DNA from: Thelonectria olida
Taxonomy: Eukaryota; Ascomycota; Sordariomycetes; Hypocreales; Nectriaceae
NCBI GenBank assembly: GCA_020736575.1
Contig: JAGPYM010000049.1
Location: 62,001 to 126,000, forward strand
DNA: 64,000 nucleotides
Direction: 5' to 3'
Under the pieces are notes generated by a model. That model had not been told where the DNA came from and ran no database searches. It was given only the letters and a program-made list of their open reading frames with translations. Positions 33,492 through 45,058 of the stretch are shown in pieces (position 1 is the stretch's first letter; every line of letters begins with the position of its first letter). Made by a program: the position numbers and the translations under genes.

Positions 33492-34283
33492 ATGCCGCCA
33501 ATTCGGACAGCCAAGAACAACACATTCTCAGGTGCTCAAGCTCCTGTTGACAATCTCCCGAAGAGGGTGCAGCTCAAGTCCATGCCCAAAGGTGTCAAGG
33601 ATGCCCGCTTTGGAAGTAGCGATCATGACTGGGACGGCAAGTATGAGAAAGTAATTGGAACGTCTACCAGGAACATTGTCCTCGGCAGTAGGTTCGTGTT
33701 GACCGAGTAAGTAAGCTTCCCACGGTCTGAGCGATTTATGCTGACCTCGCCTCGTTCAAGCGATCATATTGACGACATCTTAGCCTTGGGAAGCCCAATT
33801 TGCGAAAAAATCGTGCAATTTATTTTTATATATGAGGATATAGGCTACGGTGCACGGAATAACGCAGAGTCTTTGACAAACGAGGCGGTTGTCCGTCTAG
33901 GAAAGTCATGCCCCAACCTGAAGAAAGTTCAGCTCCAAGCTACATCTCGCGTCACTGACGACGGCCTACTCGGCTTGTTCGAGAACTGCCCCAATCTAAC
34001 CTGGGTGGAGCTTACCGGCACCTCTCGTGGCAGTAGGGATAAACTCTCTGGAAGGGCGCTTGACGAGTTGCGAGATCACCCGGAGTGGGTTCCCAAGTTG
34101 AAGAAGCTGATCCTTGGTGAAGGGGAACAAAACAAGCTGTTCATGAAGGCTATGCGCTCTTTGAGCAAAGAAAGGCCAGGGCTGGCAGTTACTTTGCTTC
34201 AGCGGCATGAAGTTAAGAAGTGGGGAGACTGGGAGTTGGAAGAGACAAAGATTGAGTACAAGAAGGGGCGCGTGGCGTGGTAG
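33492..34283 (+). CDS. Leucine-rich-repeat-like (AMN1/F-box-LRR type) protein
   Basis: Exon 33492-33706, intron 33707-33760 (54 nt, GTAAGT, branch GCTGACC, TTCAAG), exon 33761-34283; 245 aa in frame. The N-terminus is basic (LPKRVQLKSMPKG). The second exon has two LRR-like units of the AMN1/F-box type: VRLGKSCPNLKKVQLQATSRV then LLGLFENCPNLTWVELTGTSR, and a third LREL-like segment. No F-box is visible. Short LRR proteins of this type are common in fungi and bind other proteins; the partner is unknown. The gene is intact and closely follows a repeat cluster. Confidence 0.72.
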
Positions 34284-34641
34284 GAAGGACCGAATTTTCC
34301 CCCTCACGTAATCCCTCTACTCTCTCATCCTTGGCCTGTTTTCTGGGTGGCACCAATTGAATCGATGTTGGTTTTCTCAAGTCATTGCGTCCTTTTTTTT
34401 CTTGTGGCAAAAAAACAAAAAAGAAAAAAAAAACAATGCAGAAATTACCTCTATTACTCTATTACTACATTACTCACCCGGGTATCTTCCCCAGAAGAGT
34501 CGTGTGAGGTGGTTTTACTACTCTTCTCCCCATGGTCTATTCCTGCGTCAGTTATACTAGACAGACCCATAGGGTTGATCCTACCGTTCGCCTTGGTCGA
34601 GCCGGGAATCCTGTCTTGGAAGAGGTGACAAGCCTACCAAT
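34284..34641. other. Convergent intergenic stretch
   Basis: The 3' flank shared by the LRR-like gene and the leftward hypothetical gene. A-rich tracts near 34409-34436; no gene. Confidence 0.5.
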
Positions 34642-35286
34642 TTAGACTGGCCGGGCTTCCTTCGCCAACTCCCCCACCTTCGCGATGCTCTTCGGCAGAT
34701 ATCCCTTCACGCCATACGCACGAAGATAATCTCTCTCCTCAACCAAATCACTCAACGCCACATTGACCCAGTCCTCTGTCTTCTCCCTGTGCTCCCTTCT
34801 GGCGGTACATTTGGCTCCATTGCTGTTTGTCTGGCCTTCCAGTCTTGAACACGCCACATCCGCATCCCTCAGCGTCCACCGTATCGGTACCTCGGGCAAC
34901 CCGGCTTCTTGGCAGGTAGGCTTCTCCCGTATCTGTATCATTGGTAAAAGTGCCTCATCCAGCAGCTTGAAAATCGGAATGCTGTTGTCATCAGGGGTGC
35001 CGCACATCTTGCATGTGGCGTCGGAGATCGGTGTGTGATGCATCGGCCATGCTAAGCAGCAAGTTGAAAGCTAGCGTGCTGTCTGTGGCGAGGAGAGTGT
35101 TGACGGCAGCACGCCTTTGTCGAGTGCCTTCAGAGTTTCGGCGTAAATCTTCTTGGCCTCCCTATTGGCGCTTGCAACTGTGGTGATTTTGGGTTTGGTG
35201 GAGTTAGCAGTCCTGACCACCTTCCTGGGATGGATGGGCGGATCATTTGCTTCATCGAAATCTTGAGCCTCCCGTCGTCTTCGGCG
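34642..35286 (-). pseudogene. Hypothetical protein with a zinc-ribbon-like part, one in-frame stop
   Basis: A minus-strand frame is open from about 35286 to the stop at 34642 except for a TAG at 35071-35073. Upstream of the stop it reads ANREAKKIYAETLKALDKG. Downstream comes TCKMCGTPDDNSIPIFKLLD and a region with CQEAG, DADVACSRLEG, CTARREHREKTEDW. The start is not clear: an exon around 35354 or an intron may supply it. TAG could derive from CAG by C-to-T. The family is not recognised; the CxxC and further Cys suggest metal binding. Confidence 0.45.
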
Positions 35287-35620
35287 TCGCGCTTCCGCTT
35301 AGCCGAGCTTGAAGGCTCGAGTCGACTGACGACGACGCCTGCTCGTAGAACCATTTGTGTACAATGAAGAGAGCAATGTCCAATGGAAAGCCATCACGAT
35401 GAAAAAATAGGCGCGCACTTTGACGCGTTGAGTCGATGAGCAGGGGTTTGGTTGAGTCGATGTGCGCCGAATGTTAGGAGTTCTCCCCACACCACTCCAT
35501 TCATTCAAGAGAGCTCCATCTGTTCCGTGATCTTGACGTCCTTTTCTGCTGTTTCAGAATTACAATCCTTGAACTCGCACCACACTCCTCTACTTCATCA
35601 TTTGGATTCTATTATTCGCT

Positions 35621-35902
35621 ATGTCCTCACCAAACCTTGTCGACCTGAAGCCACGGGCCTGCCCAGTCTGCCACCAGAGAGACGGCCACCTCCGTTGTTC
35701 AGCCTGCGTGATCATCTATTACTGCGGACGAGACCACCAGGTATCCGATCGAGATAGTCATAAGAGGGATTGCGGAGCGGTCAAGAAGTCGCGCGCTCAT
35801 CTAGGGTGGGAGGAGCAGAAACTACGTGACATGCCCGGTGATATGTTCACTCCAGACAATGTGACTACACTGGTAATGTTGAGAAAAGACAATTCTAAAT
35901 AA
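35621..35902 (+). CDS. Truncated MYND zinc-finger protein
   Basis: The frame starts MSSPNLVDLKPRACPVC and contains a complete MYND finger (CPVC...CSAC...YYCGRDHQ...HKRDC, residues 14-50). It ends after DMFTPDNVTTLVM and a few residues, where longer fungal MYND proteins continue. The AT-rich stretch after 35900 has no continuation, so the gene seems cut off about 90 codons in. MYND fingers bind proline-rich peptides. It may be expressed as a small protein or be dead. Confidence 0.55.
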   Translation: MSSPNLVDLKPRACPVCHQRDGHLRCSACVIIYYCGRDHQVSDRDSHKRDCGAVKKSRAHLGWEEQKLRDMPGDMFTPDNVTTLVMLRKDNSK

Positions 35903-36509
35903 TATTAGACACAAATCGAAACGATGACGGTTGAACCACTAATTTGGGGCAGGATTAAGAAAAACAGTGGCTTGTTTAAGTAGATTTGTATGCTCAAGCT
36001 ACATGAGACATCCATATAAGAAACGCACATTAAATAATGTTTCAATTTCTTGTCTTGGTTTAGAAGACAGGCATTGTCTTCGACAAAATGGTCGGGTTGC
36101 CGTGGCCCAAAGGATAATTGCACGTTGTCTTACCCTAGACCTCTCACTACACCAAAAGAGGCAACTGCCCTATTTGGGAAAAAATCTTTTCACAACAGCA
36201 TGTAGTTAGAAAATGAGTCTCAATTGTTTAGAGACTCTCAAAGAAGTGCGCGGGATGTTACAGCAATGAACTTTATGTAAACCGATTTGATCGATGCAAT
36301 GGAATTTGGATAATCACATCTGCTTGGCCAGAAACGGGTGCACGTTACCTCGGCGACAACGCTAAGCCACATACAGTAAGACAATAACATCCAGCATTAG
36401 TAACCTGCCATTTCGGTCGTCAGTGGCGATTGCTGGACCGCCCATAACGCGAATACTGCCCCAGGCTGTCGACCTTTTTCATAACCTCATACTGGCATTC
36501 AACATCGTA
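35903..36509. other. Gene-free stretch
   Basis: AT-rich sequence without coding content that I recognise. A stretch at 36090-36130 superficially recalls a tRNA but lacks its arms. Confidence 0.4.
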
Positions 36510-38033
36510 ATGTCCCAGGATCGCATCAATCTCTGGCTGGAGTCCGTGATACTTGAACTCGAGAGTGACTTCAGCTCAGCTGAAGCCGGATGGGACAAGC
36601 CAAAGCAGGCAACTTTGCCCTCTCCTCCAGCTTCGTTAAAGAGGCCCATGAGCTCCGGCAAACACGCCGACATGACGTCCACGCCAATTAAGAAGCGACG
36701 ACTGGACGAAGAGGGCGCAGACGTGGAGCGAACCCCGCGGCAAGGGGATTCGGTATCCATCACGGGTTCGGATATTCCATCGTTACCATCGCGTCCAAGC
36801 AGTGTCGCGTCAGGGCAGGTGTCCCCTAGCAGGCTGGTTGATCAGCTGCGTCATGAACCCAACGGCGTTCTCATCAGGACGATGGATGTCAATGATGAGG
36901 AGATGCCAGGTTCCTTGCGTGACTTCATCCCCAGCATCGAGATGATTGCCACGGGCTTCCAGATCGTACCAGCTCATCTAGAGGTAGACACCAGAGATCC
37001 CGCTTTCAAGACCGCCTTACTGATGATTATTAGACCGAGATTTCTCGTCTCGCGCCTTCCAGACAGTCTCTCAAACACTTCTTCCCTCATTTTTATGCTC
37101 CGGCCGCTTCTCAATCAGATAGCGAACAGGCATCAAAGACAGACACCAGCATTCTGACTGATATTTTCCGCATTGTGGACAAGGCGAAAGAGTGTCTCAA
37201 TCGGGGCCAAGACGAGGCAGGCTGGAATAATCTCGTGCATACGCCAGTTCTCGAGATGGCGCTCTACGGGCGTGATGCCTGGGGCAAGCAGTTGGCTGGC
37301 TTCTGTCCATGGTCAGTATCCCTATTTTACCCTTTATCGTGGGGGACATACCTCGACTAACCTGTGTCCTTTGCTAGCATGTCAGCTGGTATCATACCTC
37401 GATATCGCATTGATAACGTCGCTGGCAAAAAGATTGATTACGCACTTTTTATTGATCCTACGCATGATGCAGATGCTACAAGTCAGATCGAAGCTCTATA
37501 CGAGGGCCAGGGATCCGTCAACCATACCAACTTTGCCCCCCTGCAAAAATGCCCCGTGACAGTCAGCATCGAGACGAAACGGCCTGACGAGAGTCAGCAG
37601 CGGGCAAATATTCAGATGGGCATCTGGCAAGCGGCGCAGTGGAGAGCTCTGGAGCAGCTGGCAGGGTCAACCGCCTTGAAGTCTCTAGAGTTCTTACCAG
37701 GTGTCCTTGTTATTGGCCATCAGTGGAATTTCGTGGCTACCAGTTATAAAAATGGCAGGACGGTATGCCCCCGCTCTTTGGCTATCGTTGCATGGATTTG
37801 GTACTGACATCTGATAGACGCTCTGGACAGAACGGTCGATCGGCTCGACACAGACAGAATTCGGGGCGTTTCAGATTATGGCAGGCATTTTCAAGTTACG
37901 AAAATGGTCGCTTGACGTCTTTTGGCCTTGGTATAAGCTACATGTGTTGAAAATTGAGGCTGAAGTCGAGCAAAGAGACGAGGTTGAGGTCGACATACAA
38001 GGATTAGCAGTTAATGAATCGATAAATGTTTGA
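36510..38033 (+). CDS. PD-(D/E)XK nuclease-like fungal protein
   Basis: The start MSQDRINLWLES at 36510 is preferred over the open upstream sequence. The first part has a basic PIKKRRL segment and a Ser-rich linker. Near 37040 the reading frame must change (from ALLMIIRP to the frame reading LKHFFPHFYAPAASQSDSE), so there is an indel or an unseen intron. After AKECLNRGQDEAGWNNLVH come introns at 37312-37377 (66 nt, branch GACTAACC) and 37763-37817 (55 nt). The nuclease-like core has KKIDYALFIDP and VSIETKRPD, fitting the D...ExK active site. The end is FWPWYKLHVLKIEAE...VNESINV. Such proteins are common and uncharacterised in ascomycetes. Confidence 0.65.
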
Positions 38034-38623
38034 GTAGCGGAACACACACAATAAGCGCGGGCGTTTAAGGGCCAAGTAAGCACGGGAATATGGCTTTTAA
38101 TGAACATTATCATCATCCATCTTGTGCCTTCTTATGGGCTTTCATCTGGACTCCAAAGGAACCACCTTGTGAGATATCGAACCATCAATTCCCTGTGATA
38201 TTAAGTGTGCAAGAACATCACATCTTCCAGCTCTCTTCTTTCCTGCTCCAGCCTCGCCATATCCTCTATAGACTGGATGTCCACGGGCTTCTGGCCGATC
38301 TCTAGTCACACCCTCAATCCCTACTGCCAACTCAGCGGTTAGCGCAGGCAGGTCAGCCAATCTTTGAGAACTGATGCATGTTCGATAGCCTAGCATGGAG
38401 AGTCTTGTCGGCTAGGGTGAAACTATTGATGGTTCGTCTGGTCTCGGAGTCGGGGTAATGACCGGGTCAAAGCACCTCTGCATTCAGGCAGGCTTTCTAT
38501 CCATATTCCATATTCCATATGGACCCAAATGGATATGGATTATGGAATTCACTTCGTATGGAAGCTTATTGCATACGTATGGAATACGGAAAATGACGTC
38601 ATATATTAATTACGCTTTCAGCC
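38034..38623. other. Spacer ending in an imperfect AT-rich repeat array
   Basis: No gene. From about 38499 to 38600 short words of the type TATCCATATTCCATAT and ATGGATATGGAT alternate on both strands, probably the subterminal end of the adjacent hAT element. Confidence 0.45.
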
Positions 38624-39574
38624 TTATGAGGAATCCGGTGTAGAGTCTCGCCATCTGGCCATGCCAACATCTTCCCCTTCCTCATTCTCCTCCTCTTCGA
38701 TCAATTCGACTGGAATTCCCTGGGTGATGCCGCTTTTAATCCAGCTCTTCATGCACTCCCCCCTCTCAATTGTACGACTTCCTAGCTGACATCGATCCCA
38801 AGATATTGTGCGTCGTGCACCAGAAAAGATGCGCTCTGGCTCGGCGGACATAGCAGGTACTGAAAGGATATCGACGGCCATTTTGGAGAGACGGGGATAT
38901 CGTTGTTGCTGTTCTTCTCGAAGCCACCAAGCAAGCGGGGAACAGTCGATAGCGACAGGCGTCTGTGAGATGAAGGATTTGTACTCATCGAGCTCAGTCA
39001 TCGCTGGGCTCACGACATCCAGCTCTCGAGCAAGCAGGTCATACTCGTCGAGTGGCTGTAATCTATCTCTCAGTTCGGGCGTCGTGGTGGTAATCGGCAG
39101 CCCCTGGTAATAATCCTCCCAGTACTTCGTCACGCTATCAAGGACTGGTTTGTGCCAAGACTTGGGCCAGTTCTTTTTAACGTGGGCCATACGTCGTGAC
39201 GGATGAAGCATCATTGCTGCGCCGTAGGCAGGGCTCTCATCCGTAAGCTGGTAATACTTGTCAAACACAGCCCAAGAGGCAGCAATGCAGCTTCGGAGTG
39301 AATGGTTGTCGTAGTGCCTCTGAAAAGCTTGTGTGTAATGCTTGTGAAGAACGTCCATGGTGAAAAGCGTGCGGTCAAGGGTGGCGTAGCGACCTTCTGT
39401 AAGTTGAGTGATCTTCCAGAATGGTTGAAGGAAAGTGCGTGTTTCCCCCAGGATGTCCCACTCGTTAGGGGTGAGATAATCGTCCTGTAAGTCTTCATAA
39501 TACTTCCTCTGGTACCACTCCACATGCTCCTGGAGATTAAGGGCGGCGTCCAAAAGGAGAAACCATGAGTTCAT
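38624..39574 (-). pseudogene. hAT transposase, C-terminal two thirds (hAT-D)
   Basis: The frame starts inside the conserved RWNSW region (here MNSWFLLLDAAL) and has FDKYYQLTDESPAYGAAMML, then the hAT dimerisation domain RYPRLSKMAVDILSVPAMSAEPERIFSGARRTISWDR split over about 30 residues. The N-terminal BED finger and DLWTS block are missing. The truncation falls exactly at the start of an AT-rich palindromic repeat (39576), so a later insertion or recombination removed the 5' part. hAT transposases cut and paste DNA with an RNase-H-like DDE site. Confidence 0.8.
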
Positions 39575-39575
39575 A

Positions 39576-39690
39576 CATGGCTATATGAATATTCACACCG
39601 ATTTTCTTATATTCATATTATATTCAACTTGTCTAGCAAAACACATATTCATATAACATATTCATGCATATTCATATAAGGCTTCACGTG
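39576..39690. repeat. AT-rich palindromic array, left
   Basis: It starts CATGGCTATATGAATATTC and contains repeated ATATTCATGCATATTCATAT words. A matching array in inverse orientation lies at 42596-42736. Together they bracket hAT-E. Confidence 0.7.
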
Positions 39691-39783
39691 ATACCAAACT
39701 ACAACAATGAAGTGAGAAGAATCGATTGATGTAGCTATATCGCCCGAAAACTTCTCAATCGCTCCCGTTTGACCTGTAAGCTA

Positions 39784-42223
39784 TTAGATATCACCCTCTA
39801 CAGCCTCTGGATCACACGGGAGGCCTATCCCGCCCTCAGCTGACAGTCTAATATGTCCCTCTCGCAGCCAGTTGCCGATACACTCAATCTTCTCAACGCT
39901 CTCAATCAGCAATCGTAGCCTATCCCATCTAGCCGTGCGTCTAGCACCTGAAAAGGTCCGCTCCGGCTCTGCTGATTCTGCTGGTACAGACAGGATATCG
40001 ATAGCCATACGGCTAAGCCGTGGGTACCCTGTACGAACGTCCTCACTACACCACCATTGAAGGGGCGTGGTGCCCCCTGCAAGTGCGATAGGAGCCTCTG
40101 AGATAAAGCTATCGAAATCATCCTTGCCCCGTGCTCTCGCCATTGTCTTATGTCGCAGCTCTAAGCGCATCTTTGAGAGCATCGTATCCTTCTTTCGCTT
40201 TAATAAAGGAGGCACAGCCAAGGATTGCTCTGAGAGCTGTATCTCGACATCGTGATTGTACTCTTCCTTCCAGAGACTGCGGGCGGCGGCAAACGCGCCC
40301 TCGTGCCATTCCTCGGGCCAACATTCTTCGATATAGCTCTTGCGTTTGGAAGGATCGAGAAGGAGGGCGGCGGCATATACGGGGACATCCTCGGTCATAG
40401 TGTAATACTTATCGAGTATAAACCAGCACATATCGATAGAGTGAATTATACGATCATCGCGATTGCTCGGCTGCGAGTAGTGGGCCTAATTGGCTGATTA
40501 GCATGCCATATAAGCTATAGATAAAGCAGGAAAATGTAAAAACTTAGCCGTATACCTTCCACTTTTCGCAGTGTCCTAGGAGAAGGTCCAGTAGCTCAAG
40601 TGATTGTGAGATTGATGCCATAGCGCCTTCAGCTTCCAGCGTGGCCTCATAGAAAGGTTGAAGGAATTCTAGCGTTCTTTCTAGCATTTCCCAATCCCTG
40701 CTGCTAAGAGTATTGCCTTCGAGATCATTATCATGTTCAGCAGTAAACTGGATGATCTGTGACTTCTTCTTTAACGCAATAGTGATAACTCTATGCCATG
40801 ACGACCATCTCGTGATATTATCGATACCTAGTTGCTTACCTACAGCATCGTACCACTGATCGTTGTGTAGAGCTGAGCTCCGTATATAGACTGCAAGTGC
40901 ATGAAGTTTTGCTAGCGTTGGAATGCCTTGCCAGCCAGCGAAGCGCTTATCGTTTTTGCTGGCTTGCTGATGCGTAGTTGCGGCTCGCTTGCCTCTCGCC
41001 TTTATAGATCTTCTCGTGGGCTGCTCCTGCCGCTCTTCCTGCTGTTGTTCTTGCTGCGTCGTGGTGTCCTAATATGCCGCAATCTCCGCCGGACCCAGCT
41101 CATGTAATTGCTGTGAGAACTCCTCTAGCATAGTTGAACCTGGCTCATCGGCAGCAGCTTCGAGTGCAGCTCCAAGAGCTGCTTTTGAGCGAGCAAGAAG
41201 GAATGCTTGTAAGGAGAGATTGATAATATGGCCAATGCAGCGGATTCTGCGGCGTTTGTGAGGGTACTGAGCCTATATTATAATTTAGTATAAGCTACAG
41301 AGGCATAAGCGGCTCAGAGTGAAACTTACACCTGATTCCGCCTCCAAAACCTTTGATAGCTCCTCTAAACAGGTGTCGTTTGATGTAGCATTATCGCCTA
41401 TATAATAGCCAAGGTTTTGAGCAGTAATATTGAACTTCCGTCGCGTACCGGCGATCAACTCAGCCTGCGTAGCACCAGAATGGCTGTATTTGCACTCTGG
41501 CAGTCCTAGTAGTGCTTTCTGAAGCTTGAAGTCTTCATCGACCCATTGAGCGCATACAGCGAGTACGCCATGGCGATGTGGCGATGTCCAGAGATCAGAA
41601 GATATGTGTATCTTCGACTGCGTTGTTTGAAGCCTCTCGGCGATTTGTGAGCTGTATAACGAGTAGTTCGAGTTAATATAGCCCATAGCCTGCTTTCGAT
41701 CGTTGATGAGAAGGTCCCCGATGGCTGGATTACATGGCAGAACCAGATCTCGCAGCTCAGAGTACTCAACTGCCGAAAAGGGCAGTCTGCGCCTTGTTAG
41801 AAGCCCCACAACTGCCTCAATATAGGCTTGCTTATTAAAACAGTTGCGGAGAGCAGCCTGCGAAGGACGGGAGACGATATACGAATCGATAGCGCCAGAC
41901 GAAACACCCGAGGAAAATGTACTAGATGGAGTATCATTTGCAGCCTCGCTTGCTCGTATAAGGGCTCGGTGAGCCGTTTCTGCATGGTGTATAGCGTTTC
42001 CAGGCACCCGATTCGACCATGGAGGATTCTGACAGTGAAGACAAACGTAAGCACGATGACCCTTGGTCTTTCTGCGCTTCGGGCCAAGCTCAACTTGGAG
42101 GTGTTTATCGGGATAATCTATATAGAAAAAGGCGTTGAAATTCCATGAAAGTTTCGATGCAAACGAGCCGATAGAAGCGTTGTTAGTCAGTGAGACTGAT
42201 ACCTCAGAAGCCTGAGAAGCCAT
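39784..42223 (-). pseudogene. hAT transposase (hAT-E), nearly complete
   Basis: From ATG 42223: a BED-like finger (YVCLHC...HHAETAH), the DLWTSPHRHG block and a spliced continuation through an intron at 41273-41329 (57 nt) into RRRIRCIGHIINLSL. A second intron is likely from 40550. The C-terminal part is IHSIDMCWFILDKYY, then GYPRLSRMAIDILSVPAESAEPERTFSGA. There is a one-base insertion near 41100 and a TAG at 41068-41070 where CAG is expected. It is bracketed by AT-rich inverted arrays and sits between halves of two other hAT elements. Confidence 0.75.
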
Positions 42224-42595
42224 AGGTGCTAATACGCAGTATGTTACTGCATGGCGTGAGTTAACTGAAGAGTTTTCTTTAAGATCTAATCAAGAGATTG
42301 TTGGGTAGAGAGATTGGTGCTGGCATGAAGTGTATTTGGAGTGTGTCACACCCAACCGACCAAAGGGTCACACGTTTGATCAAACCGGAAGGAAGGTCTT
42401 CCAGCTGTTCAGACAGCTGTTCAGACAGGTTGTTCAGACCAGCAGCCCGGAAGTTCGGACTTCCCGTCAGAGGTTGGTATCACCTATGTCTCCCAAAAAG
42501 CAAGTTCTTCAACACAACGGCCCCGGAGGCCCAATTCATCTTAGTATAAGAACCTGAACTATTTCCACTCATTAGATAGAAAAATCAGAGCCAAT

Positions 42596-42736
42596 CAGGA
42601 CCCCCTCCCTTATATGAATATGCATGAATATGGATACATAAGTACATATTATATTCATATATTATATGGATATGAATATGAATATATTCATGCATATTCA
42701 TATAAGATGTTATTTGAATACTCATATAGCCATGTC
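42596..42736. repeat. AT-rich palindromic array, right
   Basis: Its outer end read on the minus strand is CATGGCTATATGAGTATTC, nearly identical to the outer end of the array at 39576. Inside are many ATATTCATGCATATTCATAT-type words. It cuts the hAT-C frame after PAYWAAI. Confidence 0.7.
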
Positions 42737-44943
42737 TGATCGCTGCCCAGTAGGCAGGCGAGTTGTCGAGAGTAGCAATGTATTTCTCAATTTTAAAGAT
42801 CGCTACTGAAAGACTGGCACGCAAAGCGTGAAGGTTCTTATCGTCAGAGAAAGTAGGATCTTCGGAATCGCCGGATTTTCCAGATTCGCACATAATAGTG
42901 GCTCGGATCGTGCCAGGTAACTTCATGGCGCAACCTCCGTATCGCTCCGGGAGTCGTCTTCCGCGCTGCGGTCGCTGCGATTGAGATTCCAGCGGCGTGG
43001 TCGGTCGCAGAGCCGGAACTTCGTCACCGATGAATATGGAGCGGCCGGCATATTCAGGGCCGGTTATTTCTTGATTGACGAGCCCGTCGGCGTAGACCTT
43101 TTTCTTCTCGCGGAAGTGGTCGAGGAGATAGTATAACGAAGCCGCTACTTCCGCGAAATGAGGCGCCCTGCTTTCGAATAGCTTCGTGAGCCGTTGACAA
43201 GGCGTGAGTATTTCAATCGCGATCGCGAGGAAAGACCAGTCATCGTCACGCAATACGTATTCCGCAGGGAGGCGGCGTTTGGCGTCCCTCTCTTGAAGCG
43301 CCCTCCTCTGGAAAACCTCGATCGGATCTTTTAACTTCATCGCTCTCTCTGCAGAGGCGAGGAAAGAGTTCCATCTTGTATCGTTATCCTGCTTTACCAT
43401 CAACCCGCCAAGGTCGCGAAGGTTCCAGAGGACCTGGCCGAATTCAAGGAGCTCCTCCTCCGTAAGCTTTCCGTAGGTAAGGTCGAGAAACCGCTCTCTC
43501 CGCTGCGGAGATCTTCTGATCCAGCTCATCAGGTTGTGTAACCTTTGAATTGCTGACAATTGACGCCAGTCTTCAAGGAATTTGATCTCTTCTAGCAAAG
43601 ATTTAGGTATACTCCTCTGAGCGAGGATCAAGCTTCTTGAGCGCCTCCTTCTTCGAGCCTCCGAGGAATCCGGTTGCGACGAGGTTTATTTGGTGATTAA
43701 CGCAGCGAATCCTGCGTTGAGCGCTAAGCTCTGCGATTTCGTCGGTGGCAGATTCTGCACCTGAAAGACCGCAAAAGAGCTCCGTAACTGCGCCGTCGCA
43801 CGAGTCTGCGTTATCAGCAGTAAAGTAGCCGAGAGTCTCGGAGATCGCGAAATCCTCGATTACGCTCTGTAAAACTGGACCGAGATTCTCACCACCGTGA
43901 CTGCCGAGTACGCGTTTGAGGGCTAGGAAGCGAGATTGAAGCTGTTGCGAGGCGCTGACGAAGTGAACGGTGATACCGAGGAGCGCGTATTGATTCGGGG
44001 AGGTCCAGAGATCGAAAGAGAGATGCTTCTTGTAAGGGGAGGCGGCGAGCTCTGTTTTCAGGAGCCCTTTCTGTGATTCGACCTCGGCGTTGAGCCACGA
44101 TTTGACAGTATCTCCGCACAGAGGCAGAAGCTCCTGAACAAGATCCTTATTTAACAAGCAGAGAAGCTGGCGAAAAAGGGGGTGTTCGATTCCAGAGAAG
44201 GGAATATTCGCCTTCGATATCCAGCCTAACAGTGTATCTCGGAAAGTCTGCCCCGTCAATTTACTCACAACAGCCTTCCGCAGGCTCTCCTGTAGAGTCC
44301 TCTGACTCTTCTGTGGGCGCGGATTCGCTTCAGAATCAGTCAAATCGCTTCCCTCTACGGATGAGGCACGAGAGCGAAGAAGTCTGTGATGCTGCCGCAA
44401 GTAGTCCAGCGGTCCAGAAGTCGTACCTCTAGGCAGGGAAAAAATCGTTGTTATACACTGCTCATCACAGAGATCACAGAGCCAGTATTCGCCACAGTTT
44501 CGGTGCTCGCGATCGAGCTTGACGAAGCGTGAGCCGTACGGTTCGATCGGGGACCTTTTCTTCCGTTTTTTATCCACCCACTCCGACCGAATATAGGGCT
44601 TGCTGTTGATTAGGATCTTCGGCATATCGCATACTGAACTTGGGAGGTTTGCTTCGTCGACATCATCAAGTTGGCTCTTTATGCTGCGAGCTCGGCGAAG
44701 AACTGAAAAGGCGCCACCACCGGCGTGTGGAATGTTTGTGAGAGAGCCGGAAGACTGACTGGCTGACTTGCTAGGTGTCAGGCTCGATACCGACGAGGAA
44801 TCGTCGAAAAATGGACCGTTGGTGTTAGCCATCTTGACGATGTTGGCGATGGGCCCATGTGCAAAAATTTGACTGGAAAAGTGGACTTTTGGGCCTTCGA
44901 AAGCACTTACCCTATGGCCGACTGACAGGGGGGATTTTACCAA
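42737..44943 (-). pseudogene. hAT transposase, N-terminal five sixths (hAT-C)
   Basis: The likely start is MANTNGPFF (44832) inside a longer open frame. It has a BED-type finger (YWLCDLCDEQC...YLRQHH), FDLWTSPNQYALLG, TLGYFTADNADSCDG and RCVNHQINLVATGF. Near 43610 the frame shifts once to the frame reading KSLLEEIKFLEDWRQLSAI, RWNSFLASAERAM and IATLDNSPAYWAAI. It is cut off there by the AT-rich array at 42736, so the hATC dimerisation domain is missing. Terminal sequence of this element, rich in ACAAAACA words, reaches about 45058. Confidence 0.8.
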
Positions 44944-45058
44944 AACAAACCAAAATTACCAATACAAAACGGTAGGCTAGTATTGTTTTGAATAGCTTCC
45001 ATATTGCTTTGTTTTGTATTGATTTATATTGATTTGACTTGGTAGTGTTTTGTTTTGT
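44944..45058. repeat. Outer end of hAT-C with ACAAAAC-type subterminal repeats
   Basis: Words such as TTGTTTTG, TTTGTATTGATT and AACCAAAAT repeat across about 115 bp between the transposase start and the broken host gene. This is typical of hAT subterminal transposase-binding sites. The exact end was not determined. Confidence 0.5.

Noticed and set aside
36085..36135. Possible tRNA
   Set aside because: No acceptor, D or T arm can be paired.
42596..42736. CRISPR-like regular repeats
   Set aside because: The repeats are overlapping palindromic AT-rich words without unique spacers, and the genome is eukaryotic.
38624..44943. One single composite hAT gene split by an insertion
   Set aside because: The left and right parts both contain the same SPAY.AA region and differ in sequence, so they come from different elements.
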